Source: Acetofilamentum sp. (GTDB taxonomy: Bacteria > Bacteroidota > Bacteroidia > Bacteroidales > JAADGE01). Taken from it: a stretch of 5,347 nucleotides of DNA. The translations under genes were made by a program, and so were the position numbers. The stretch is taken from contig DYOJ01000199.1 of the NCBI GenBank assembly GCA_020720705.1, forward strand, positions 1-5,347, read 5' to 3'. The notes under the pieces were generated by a model that did not search any database, had not been told where the DNA came from, and saw only the letters and a list, made by a program, of their open reading frames with translations. This document shows, piece after piece, positions 1-5,347 of the stretch; position 1 is the stretch's first letter; every line of letters begins with the position of its first letter.

Positions 1-50
1 TTTGATTAAAATTTTATGTGCAAGGATTTTTATGTTGATATATCAAAAAG

Positions 51-79
51 TTTGCACTCGAAATAATATTATATCTTTG
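51..79 (+). promoter_or_regulatory. Possible Bacteroidota-type promoter antisense to the end of rho
   Basis: TTTG at 51-54 is followed after 17 bp by TATCTTTG at 72-79, an exact match to the TAnnTTTG -7 consensus of Bacteroidota. The spacing is within the range described for flavobacterial promoters (TTG, 17-23 bp, TAnnTTTG). Transcription would start near 86 and run rightwards towards the 3' end of rho, on the opposite strand. No reading frame follows, so any product would be a small or antisense RNA. In AT-rich DNA such motifs also arise by chance, so this is only a candidate. Confidence 0.3.
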
Positions 80-189
80 TATCAATACTCCGTTAATATT
101 TTTTGTAAGATATTGATTTATTGCAAATTAGATAATGAAATTTCTTAATTAAGAGTATTGATTGTAACTAATTGGAATTAAGCGATTTG

Positions 190-217
190 AATCTAGCATC
201 TAAATTCTAAAATCTAA
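190..217. repeat. Degenerate 7-bp tandem repeat, four copies
   Basis: Four consecutive heptamers, AATCTAG, CATCTAA, ATTCTAA and AATCTAA, keep exact 7-bp spacing and share the core TCTA. They lie 31 bp beyond the rho stop codon, in what would be the rho 3' untranslated region. The function is unknown. They resemble the degenerate heptamer runs found between genes in several bacterial groups. Confidence 0.5.
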
Positions 218-247
218 CGAAGTATTTTTACAGTTTCCTTACAAATA

Positions 248-2131
248 CTACATATCTGAGTTCATTGACATAATAAACTCATCGTTGTCTCGAGTGCGTT
301 TGAGTCTGTCGCGCATAAATTCCATTGCTTCAACAGGGTTCATATCAGCAAGATAATTGCGAAGAATCCAAATTTTATGTAACATATTTTCGGAATACAA
401 AAGTTCTTCTCGTCTTGTTCCCGAAGCATTTACATCAACGGCGGGGTAAATACGTTTGTTCGATAAACGACGGTCTAACTGCAACTCCATGTTACCTGTG
501 CCCTTAAATTCTTCAAAAATAACCTCGTCCATTTTCGAGCCGGTTTCAATCAAGGCTGTAGCTACAATAGTGAGCGAGCCGCCGTTCTCGATGTTACGGG
601 CTGCTCCGAAAAAACGTTTGGGTTTGTGTAAAGCGTTTGCTTCAACGCCGCCGGAGAGCACTTTGCCGGATGCGGGTGAAACTGTGTTGTATGCACGTGC
701 TAAGCGAGTTATGGAATCTAAAAGTATCACAACATCGTGTCCGGATTCGACTAAGCGTTTGGCTTTTTTCATAACGATTTCGGCTACTTTGACATGGTTA
801 TCGGCGGGCATATCAAATGTAGAAGCGATAACTTCGGCGTTCACACTCCGTTCCATATCGGTAACCTCTTCCGGACGTTCGTCAATAAGCAAAATTATCA
901 TGTAAACTTCCGGATGGTTGGCTGCAATTGCATTTGCTAATTCTTTGAGTAATACAGTTTTACCGGTTTTCGGTTGTGCAACAATCAATCCGCGTTGTCC
1001 TTTTCCGATAGGCGAGAATAAATCTATAACTCGTGTGGAAAGGCTTGATTCTTTTCCGGTTATATTGAATTTTTCGGTCGGAAACAATGGGGTCAGATGG
1101 TCGAAGCCCACTCGGTCGCGGATATTTTCCGGTAATCGTCCGTTGATTTCTTCAACTTTAATCAGCGGGAAATATTTTTCGCCTTCTTTTGGCGGTCGAA
1201 TTTGTCCTCTTACGGTATCGCCGGTTTGAAGTCCAAACAGTTTTATTTGAGATTGAGATACATAAACATCATCGGGTGAGCTGAAATAGTTGTAGTCAGA
1301 AGAGCGTAAAAAACCAAATCCTTCGTTCATGACTTCTAAGACGCCTATGGCAGAAATTATCGGGTCAAATTCAAAATTCGGATTAAAACCATGGGAGTAT
1401 TGTGCTGTATTTTCTTTGTTTTCGCGATTTTCTTTGTTTTCGCGGTTTTCTTTGTTTTCGCGATTTTCTTTGTTTTCGCGGTTTTCTTTGTTTTCGCGGT
1501 TTTGTTTGTTTTCGCGGTTTTGATTTTTTTCTCTGTTTTGATTGATAGAAGGGAGGTTGGTTGGTTTAAATTCTTTTCTGTCTTTGTTTTTTAATTTTTG
1601 TTGTTGAGAGGAATGTTTTTCTGCGTCAGTTTTTGTGTCTTCGTTTATTGGAGTATTCTCAATTTCCTGTTTTGAGGTTAGATTTTCATCTTGAGTTTCA
1701 AATAATTCAGGTTCTTTATTATTTTCAATATTGTTTTTTTCGGAAAATGTTTCGACAAGTTCACTTTCGGGACTCAACAATACTTGGTCGCGTTTTTTAA
1801 CTAATTTTTTGAGAGGTTTTTCGGTTTCCGAAGTTTCATTGTTTGTTTCTTCTGCCGGATTTGTTTCTGTTTCGCTTACAGATACTATTTTATGTTCTGT
1901 TTGCTCGCCGATTGGTTTTACGGAAACATCTTTATTCTTTTTTGTACGACTTCGTGTTTTCTTTTCAGCCTTAGGGTCAGGCTCGGATGCTGCGTTTACA
2001 GCCTGTACATCTAAAATTTTATAGATTAAATCTTGACGTTTAAACTTATCAATGCGCTGGATGTCAAGTTGTTTTGCAATGTCTTTTAATTCGGGAACTT
2101 TCTTCTCGTTAAGAGTTAAAATATCGTACAT
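248..2131 (-). CDS. rho: Transcription termination factor Rho, with long disordered insertion
   Basis: Rho is a hexameric RNA-dependent ATPase and translocase that loads on nascent RNA in the cytoplasm and ends transcription. Residues 1-43 form the Rho_N helical domain. Residues about 44-258 are a Lys/Glu/Asn/Thr-rich, probably disordered insertion, ending in NRENKE repeats (205-240). The cold-shock-like RNA-binding domain spans about 262-331, with the RNP-type motif GFGFLR at 271-276. The ATPase core has Walker A (AQPKTGKT, 385-392), the catalytic-Glu region (LIDERPEEVTDM, 415-426) and Walker B (VVILLD, 467-472). It also has the Q-loop region (about 490-503), the R-loop (KGTGN, 543-547) and R573 in SGTRREEL, equivalent to the E. 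coli arginine finger R366. At 627 aa it exceeds the 419-aa E. coli protein, the excess being almost entirely the insertion. The start is the ATG followed directly by the Rho_N domain; no Shine-Dalgarno sequence precedes it. It is probably transcribed alone: 285 bp separate it from the upstream LRR gene. Confidence 0.97.
   Translation of the reverse strand: MYDILTLNEKKVPELKDIAKQLDIQRIDKFKRQDLIYKILDVQAVNAASEPDPKAEKKTRSRTKKNKDVSVKPIGEQTEHKIVSVSETETNPAEETNNETSETEKPLKKLVKKRDQVLLSPESELVETFSEKNNIENNKEPELFETQDENLTSKQEIENTPINEDTKTDAEKHSSQQQKLKNKDRKEFKPTNLPSINQNREKNQNRENKQNRENKENRENKENRENKENRENKENRENKENTAQYSHGFNPNFEFDPIISAIGVLEVMNEGFGFLRSSDYNYFSSPDDVYVSQSQIKLFGLQTGDTVRGQIRPPKEGEKYFPLIKVEEINGRLPENIRDRVGFDHLTPLFPTEKFNITGKESSLSTRVIDLFSPIGKGQRGLIVAQPKTGKTVLLKELANAIAANHPEVYMIILLIDERPEEVTDMERSVNAEVIASTFDMPADNHVKVAEIVMKKAKRLVESGHDVVILLDSITRLARAYNTVSPASGKVLSGGVEANALHKPKRFFGAARNIENGGSLTIVATALIETGSKMDEVIFEEFKGTGNMELQLDRRLSNKRIYPAVDVNASGTRREELLYSENMLHKIWILRNYLADMNPVEAMEFMRDRLKRTRDNDEFIMSMNSDM
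1411..1536 (-). repeat. 18-bp in-frame tandem repeat inside rho
   Basis: Six near-identical 18-bp units occupy 1411-1518, followed by a degenerate seventh at 1519-1536. On the coding strand the unit reads AAYCGCGAAAACAAAGAA and encodes NRENKE. In 5'-to-3' coding order the copies are NREKNQ (degenerate), NRENKQ, then five NRENKE. The Asn codon that opens the units runs AAC, AAC, AAC, AAT, AAC, AAT. The last four copies therefore form two identical 36-bp pairs, which suggests a recent 36-bp duplication. The unit is a multiple of three, so gain or loss of copies keeps the rho frame and changes only the length of the charged, disordered linker. Confidence 0.95.
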
Positions 2132-2227
2132 ATAATGTGTAATTTATGTTGAAGGGAAAAAAATGGATTGATTACAAATGTGTTGCCGTTTGAAGCAGTA
2201 ACTGTCAATTTGTTTTGAAAGAGACTG

Positions 2228-2258
2228 CAATATTAGTAAAATTGAAATGATTATCAAA
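2228..2258 (-). promoter_or_regulatory. Candidate rho promoter
   Basis: Read on the minus strand, TTTG (2258-2255) is followed after 19 bp by TAATATTG (2235-2228). The second box differs at one position from the Bacteroidota -7 consensus TAnnTTTG, and the spacing is the usual one. Transcription would start near 2222, giving rho a 5' leader of about 90 nt. A leader of this size would leave room for autoregulation, which is known for rho in enteric bacteria, but no control element can be proven here. Confidence 0.4.
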
Positions 2259-2272
2259 AAAAACTTTCAATT
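2240..2272. repeat. 8-bp inverted repeat over the rho promoter -33 box
   Basis: AATTGAAA (2240-2247) and TTTCAATT (2265-2272) are perfect inverted copies separated by 17 bp. The gap contains the TTTG proposed as the rho -33 box. On the minus strand the right-hand arm is followed by a short T-run, so this could be an operator or a weak AT-rich hairpin ending the LRR transcript. Chance is also plausible at this base composition. Confidence 0.3.
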
Positions 2273-2416
2273 AATGCCGGTTTTATACAGCTTACAGTTT
2301 CACTTAGAGTGTTTTGTGTGTTTTAAATATTTGATTATGAGGTGTTTAATTAGTTATTTGCTTACGTAAAATTTTGGATTTTTGTTTATCAAAAAACATA
2401 TTTTAAGGTTGCCGGT

Positions 2417-3835
2417 TTATAGTTTTAATTTTACAAAGCTCGAAAGTTTAGATTTCATTTTAATAACTTCTTTTTCAGTTAGTTCGTTATTGCGAATGTC
2501 TAAATATTCTAATTGTGTGAAATTTTGAATTGTTTCGGGAAGGCTGTTTATTTGATTATTTTTCAAATTAAGCGTAATTAAATTTTTCAGTTCTCCTATT
2601 TCAGCCGGTAAACCTGTTAATTTATTGTTGGATAAATCCAGAACTTTAAGTTGTTTTAAACCGGAAACCGTTGAAGGCACAGATTCAAGCGAGTTGTAAT
2701 TTATTATCAATTCTTCCAATTTGCTAAGCTCTCCAATGGTTTGCGGTAATTTACTTAATTGGTTGTTATACAAGTTCATCGTTTTTAAATCTCCCAGTTT
2801 TCCGATTTCTTGCGGCAAAGATTTCAGGATGTTTGAGGACACATTTAATTCTGCTAATTCTGCTAAATTTCCGATTTCGGGAGGCAGATTTTGCAAAGCA
2901 TTTTTTTCTAAATTCAAAACCCCGAGACGAGATAAATTTCCAACACTCGAACTCAATGTAACTAATTTATTATCAGATACATTAAGCTCATACAAGCCTG
3001 AAAGATTTTTAATTTCGGAAGGCAGTTCGGTAAGTGCATTTTTTGACAAATCCAACATACGCAAACCTGCAAGCCGACCGATGTCTGCCGGAATGTTGCG
3101 CAATTCGTTTTCAGCCATGTTTAAATACGGAATATTTTTCATGCGGCTGATACCCGGCGGAACTTCCAATAACTCATTTTTATGGATGTCAAAAATCATT
3201 AAATTTGACAGTCTGCCAATACTGTCCGGTAATTCACGCAGGCTATTTTCCGATAAATCAACGGCTTGCAACATTTTTAAATCACAGAATGATTCCGGTA
3301 GGGTAGTCAGCTTGTTTCCGCGAACTCCGAGATTGATCAGTTCGGTAAGATTTCCGATATTACCCGGTAAATTTACAAGGGCGTTATCTTCAAGGTTAAT
3401 GCTTTGTATAAGAGGCAGATTGCAGATTTCGGACGGAAAATACTCTAAATTATTGGTTGCTGCATCCAACATCAATAAATTGGGTAAATCTCCAATTTCG
3501 GGAGGCAAACTTTTAAGCTTATTTTCACCTAAATTCAGAAATTGTAAATTTTGCAAGGTATTAATTTCGGCAGGGATTGACATCAAATTATTTCCGTATA
3601 AATCAAGTACTTGCAATCTGACAAACAAAAATATCTCTTCCGGAAAATCGGTCAATTCCTGATTACTTAAATTCAATTTGTAAACGCGAGACGGATTTTT
3701 GAGTGCCTCTTCAATCGAAAAATACTCTTTTTCTCCCACAAGTTCGTTCTCTTCCAAAAGCACTTGCGCACTCATGTTGCCTACCCAACAGCCTGTTAGT
3801 AGTATCGTAAACAGATATTTAATAAAAATATTCAT
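2417..3835 (-). CDS. Exported leucine-rich repeat protein, 18 repeats of 23 residues
   Basis: A 472-aa protein with an N-terminal export signal (Lys6, hydrophobic 7-16). Cleavage is ambiguous: LTGC at 13-16 fits a lipobox, with lipidation at Cys16, while SAQ at 22-24 resembles a common Bacteroidota signal peptidase I site. After a short lead containing YFSIEEALKNP (38-48), residues 51-441 are exactly seventeen 23-residue repeats without indels, and an eighteenth begins at 442. The consensus is LxxLxLxxNxLxxLP then xxIGxLxx, the short Shoc2/SDS22-like class, which builds a curved solenoid for protein binding. The Asn-ladder position holds Asn in all repeats except the first (Gln59). Repeat 11 has lost the LP motif. 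The C-terminus is a Lys-rich helix-like cap; no type IX sorting domain or other fused domain is seen. The partner is unknown. Expression would have to start within or beyond the inverted-repeat element just upstream. No Shine-Dalgarno sequence is present. Confidence 0.9.
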   Translation of the reverse strand: MNIFIKYLFTILLTGCWVGNMSAQVLLEENELVGEKEYFSIEEALKNPSRVYKLNLSNQELTDFPEEIFLFVRLQVLDLYGNNLMSIPAEINTLQNLQFLNLGENKLKSLPPEIGDLPNLLMLDAATNNLEYFPSEICNLPLIQSINLEDNALVNLPGNIGNLTELINLGVRGNKLTTLPESFCDLKMLQAVDLSENSLRELPDSIGRLSNLMIFDIHKNELLEVPPGISRMKNIPYLNMAENELRNIPADIGRLAGLRMLDLSKNALTELPSEIKNLSGLYELNVSDNKLVTLSSSVGNLSRLGVLNLEKNALQNLPPEIGNLAELAELNVSSNILKSLPQEIGKLGDLKTMNLYNNQLSKLPQTIGELSKLEELIINYNSLESVPSTVSGLKQLKVLDLSNNKLTGLPAEIGELKNLITLNLKNNQINSLPETIQNFTQLEYLDIRNNELTEKEVIKMKSKLSSFVKLKL

Positions 3836-3858
3836 GCGTATCGGTTAAAAAATATTAG

Positions 3859-4000
3859 ATTAATTCTACTTTACGAAGTTATGCCGGCAAAAGATAAAGC
3901 GTGGACGCTTATTGCATTTTCTATTTGTGTTTAGCGTCCGCGCTAAACTATTCTAAGCACAAACTTTGCCAAATCTTTAACTTCGTAAAGTCGAATTAAT
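3859..4000. repeat. Nested inverted-repeat element, MITE-like, about 142 bp
   Basis: The ends at 3859-3881 and 3978-4000 are inverted copies of 23 bp with one mismatch (3867 against 3992). Inside lies a second pairing, GGCAAA (3886-3891) with TTTGCC (3965-3970). The core holds two hairpins: AAGCG/CGCTT around loop TGGA (3897-3910) and GTTTAGCG/CGCTAAAC around loop TCCG (3929-3948). The core can also refold, because 3898-3909 matches the reverse complement of 3933-3944 at 11 of 12 positions. The core is visibly richer in G and C than its surroundings. Each end carries the palindrome ATTAAT, so a TA or TTAA target duplication is possible. GTTAAAAAA also occurs on both sides (3844-3852 and 4001-4009). 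No coding capacity is visible. The shape fits a miniature inverted-repeat element; a structured regulatory RNA leader of the LRR gene is the alternative. Confidence 0.75.
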
Positions 4001-4133
4001 GTTAAAAAAATGATTTGTGAGATAATTACTGATTTTTAAGCAGTTAGTAATTTGATATTTTCGTACAAATATTTTACTATACAAAAGTGGGTTAAACATT
4101 AACTTTTAAAACCAGTCAATATGCTGAATTTTA

Positions 4134-4175
4134 ATTAAATGCGTAACTGTAAACATTAAACTATAAACCGTGAAC
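4134..4175. repeat. Degenerate 7-bp tandem repeat, consensus NNTAAAC
   Basis: Six consecutive heptamers in strict 7-bp register read ATTAAAT, GCGTAAC, TGTAAAC, ATTAAAC, TATAAAC and CGTGAAC. Three match NNTAAAC exactly, two differ at one position and GCGTAAC at two. Another isolated GTTAAAC sits at 4091-4097. The array lies about 250 bp upstream of the response regulator start. The role is unknown; regular spacing could reflect slippage or a multi-site protein-binding region. Confidence 0.5.
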
Positions 4176-4336
4176 AGTATAATTATTTGCTTCTCGTTAC
4201 TAATTACTTAAATTTCAAATATTTTTCATAAAAAAAACTTCTCAAAGAAAACATTTAATTATTTCATTTTTATATTGAAAAACGCAAAAATAAAAAAATA
4301 ATTAGGATGTTTTTTTTTTATATGACGAAGTTTATT

Positions 4337-4344
4337 TAATTTTG
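4337..4344 (+). promoter_or_regulatory. Possible -7 box for the response regulator gene
   Basis: TAATTTTG matches the Bacteroidota -7 consensus TAnnTTTG exactly and lies 80 bp upstream of the ATG at 4425. No TTG or TTTG stands at the expected distance upstream, where there is instead a long T-run (4311-4319). The promoter is therefore only half supported. Confidence 0.25.
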
Positions 4345-4424
4345 GGTGAATAAAGTAAAACTCGGGCAAGATATTGCACGGAAATTTTTAAATATAAATA
4401 TTCTAAATACGCAATTTATTGATT

Positions 4425-5135
4425 ATGAAATGTATAATTGTTGATGACGACAAAGTATCTCGCTTAATACTCGAGGGGCATATAAAAAAAACGGAGATGC
4501 TTAGTCTCGAAGCAAGTTTTGAAAATGCTACCGATGCCATGAATTATTTTAATGCGACAAATACCACCGATATTATTTTTTTGGATATTGAAATGCCCGA
4601 TATGAACGGGATGGAATTTCTGGCTGCATCGGATAATTTACCGCAGATTATTATCGTATCATCCGAAGGAAAATATGCGTTACAAGCTATTGAATACGAT
4701 GTTACGGATTATCTTGTTAAACCGGTTTCGCAAGGCCGATTTATGAAAGCCGTAAATAAAGCAAAGGAGAAATATGACGACGAAGCTGCTCGAAACAGCA
4801 CCAAAGGAATATTTATCAAAAGCAGTTCCTCTTCGTTTATACGATTACTTTACGAAGATATTATCTGGATTGAAGCCCTTGAAAATTACGTGATTATCAA
4901 TACCGATGATGATAAATATACCATACATTTTACGATGAAAGCAATTTTGGACAAATTTCCGGGAGCACAATTTAAGCGCGTTCATCGTTCGTTTATCGTG
5001 AACATGGACCGTGTAACCATGATTGAAGACAATATGGTTATTTTGAAATTATCCGGCGGAAAGAAAAAATCTATCCCGATTGCTAAGTCATACAAAGATT
5101 TGTTGCTCAAAGATATAAACGTAGTTTCAAAATAG
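4425..5135 (+). CDS. LytTR-family response regulator
   Basis: A 236-aa two-component response regulator: a histidine kinase would phosphorylate the receiver domain, and the LytTR domain would then bind promoter DNA. The receiver spans about 1-118. It shows the acidic pocket DDD (7-9), the phospho-acceptor Asp54 in FLDIEMPDMNG, the switch Ser near 79-80 (IIIVSS) and the conserved Lys99-Pro100 in YLVKP. The LytTR domain spans about 127-233, with the typical ENYVIINT (153-160) and RVHRSFIVN (185-193) segments. Length and order match the AgrA/LytR class. The ATG at 4425 is preferred to an in-frame TTG two codons upstream, because MKCIIVDDD is the usual opening of this family. No Shine-Dalgarno sequence is visible. 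It is followed at once by an intrinsic terminator, and no histidine kinase is present, so it is probably monocistronic with a partner encoded elsewhere. Target genes cannot be told from the sequence. Confidence 0.95.
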   Translation: MKCIIVDDDKVSRLILEGHIKKTEMLSLEASFENATDAMNYFNATNTTDIIFLDIEMPDMNGMEFLAASDNLPQIIIVSSEGKYALQAIEYDVTDYLVKPVSQGRFMKAVNKAKEKYDDEAARNSTKGIFIKSSSSSFIRLLYEDIIWIEALENYVIINTDDDKYTIHFTMKAILDKFPGAQFKRVHRSFIVNMDRVTMIEDNMVILKLSGGKKKSIPIAKSYKDLLLKDINVVSK

Positions 5136-5157
5136 TTCCGAAAATTATTTTTTCAGG

Positions 5158-5185
5158 AAGGCTCATTTTTTTGAGCCTTTTTTTT
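5158..5185 (+). terminator. Intrinsic terminator of the response regulator gene
   Basis: AAGGCTCA (5158-5165) and TGAGCCTT (5172-5179) form a perfect 8-bp stem around a loop of six T, and a run of eight T begins within the stem end (5178-5185). It lies 22 bp after the stop codon. This is a textbook Rho-independent terminator and closes the transcript after a single gene. Confidence 0.9.
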
Positions 5186-5297
5186 ATTCTATACTCAAAA
5201 CGGCTGATTTCTTTACTTTTATTCTTTATTAAATATTTAATAATCAAAAAATTATCACATTTTCAAATTTCCAAATTTACACATTTTCAGTATAAAT

Positions 5298-5336
5298 AAA
5301 ACAACTATTATTGTTCTAATAATAATAGTTGTTTTT
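5298..5336. terminator. AT-rich hairpin, probable bidirectional terminator
   Basis: A perfect 15-bp inverted repeat has arms at 5298-5312 and 5321-5335 (right arm AATAATAGTTGTTTT) around an 8-nt spacer. The right arm ends in a run of five T, and the A-rich left side gives a T-rich tail on the minus strand, so the hairpin could work in both directions. The stem has only two G/C pairs, which makes it a weak terminator by usual rules. It may serve a convergent gene beyond the right edge. Confidence 0.5.
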
Positions 5337-5347
5337 GTAATTCAATT

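Larger units (their letters stand above)
1..247. other. Non-coding region downstream of rho
   Basis: No credible coding region is visible on either strand; reading frames are short and broken by stops. The stretch is AT-rich and holds small symmetrical elements. One is a 12-bp perfect palindrome TTGATATATCAA (35-46), loosely enclosed by GTGCAA (18-23) and TTGCAC (52-57). Another is the palindrome TCTTAATTAAGA (143-154). A 10-bp inverted pair lies at 81-90 (ATCAATACTC) and 153-162 (GAGTATTGAT). I see no GC-rich hairpin followed by a T-run on the minus strand, so no intrinsic terminator for rho is evident. The rho transcript probably ends further downstream or by Rho itself. Confidence 0.6.
2132..2416. 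other. Intergenic region between the LRR gene and rho
   Basis: This 285-bp AT-rich stretch lies between the end of the LRR gene and the start of rho, both on the minus strand. No coding region is evident. It contains the best candidate for the rho promoter and an 8-bp inverted repeat overlapping it, listed separately. No GC-rich hairpin with a T-run follows the LRR stop codon, so I cannot point to an intrinsic terminator for that gene. Confidence 0.6.
3836..4424. other. Divergent intergenic region between the LRR gene and the response regulator gene
   Basis: This 589-bp AT-rich gap separates two divergently transcribed genes and must hold both promoters. It contains the nested inverted-repeat element (3859-4000), a degenerate heptamer repeat (4134-4175), a 10-bp direct repeat TAAACATTAA at 4093-4102 and 4150-4159, and a -7-like box for the plus-strand gene. 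For the LRR gene I found only weak matches to the promoter consensus on the minus strand, for example AATATTTG at 4073-4066. No credible coding region is present on either strand. Confidence 0.65.

Noticed and set aside
456..905. Plus-strand open frame opposite the Rho ATPase core
   Set aside because: The minus-strand frame encodes unmistakable Rho motifs over the same bases. The plus-strand product resembles nothing and has no promoter or start context.
1411..1536. CRISPR-like array
   Set aside because: The units are directly adjacent with no spacers, are only 18 bp and lie in frame within rho.
1329..1594. Two overlapping plus-strand frames with periodic Phe-rich products
   Set aside because: They are translations of the opposite strand of the 18-bp rho repeat. 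The periodicity is explained by the NRENKE array.
2417..2600. Type IX secretion sorting domain at the C-terminus of the LRR protein
   Set aside because: The last repeat runs to within about 20 residues of the end, and no beta-rich sorting domain motif follows it.
2721..3662. Long plus-strand open frame (313 codons) opposite the LRR gene
   Set aside because: It is the antisense shadow of the LRR array. The repeat length of 69 bp is a multiple of three, so one stop-free antisense frame persists through every repeat. Its translation has no recognisable domain.
3844..4009. GTTAAAAAA on both sides of the inverted-repeat element as a 9-bp target duplication
   Set aside because: The left copy is separated from the left arm by 6 bp while the right copy abuts the right arm, so the boundaries are not symmetrical. 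Such A-rich words are common here.
4419..4424. TTG start two codons upstream of the response regulator ATG
   Set aside because: The ATG at 4425 gives the standard family N-terminus (MKCIIVDDD), and no ribosome-binding feature favours the TTG.

Overview
The window comes from a low-GC member of the Bacteroidota. The evidence is a Rho factor with a long disordered insertion after its N-terminal domain, start codons without Shine-Dalgarno sequences, -7/-33-like promoter motifs (TTTG ... TAnnTTTG) and a stand-alone LytTR response regulator. The sequence does not allow a genus to be named.

The layout is simple. Bases 1-247 are non-coding and lie downstream of rho. They hold a possible plus-strand promoter, short palindromes and a degenerate 7-bp repeat. 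rho (248-2131, minus) encodes transcription termination factor Rho of 627 aa, with all ATPase motifs intact. Its roughly 215-residue hydrophilic insertion ends in a perfect in-frame hexapeptide array. The 285-bp gap upstream (2132-2416) probably carries the rho promoter and leader. A second minus-strand gene (2417-3835) encodes an exported protein of eighteen 23-residue leucine-rich repeats.

The LRR gene and the plus-strand response regulator gene (4425-5135) are divergent, separated by 589 bp. Inside that gap is the window's most unusual non-coding feature: a nested inverted-repeat element of about 142 bp (3859-4000). It has 23-bp terminal arms and a GC-richer core of small hairpins, and it starts only 23 bp upstream of the LRR start codon. 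A degenerate heptanucleotide repeat (4134-4175) lies in the same gap. The response regulator ends in a clear intrinsic terminator (5158-5185). A second, very AT-rich and probably bidirectional hairpin stands at 5298-5336.

The three genes do not form an obvious pathway. Rho is housekeeping, the LRR protein is an envelope or secreted binding protein of unknown partner, and the LytTR regulator is an orphan here, with no histidine kinase in view. I do not see a new multi-gene system. The points worth following up are the inverted-repeat element, the repeat array in the Rho insertion and the degenerate 7-bp repeats.
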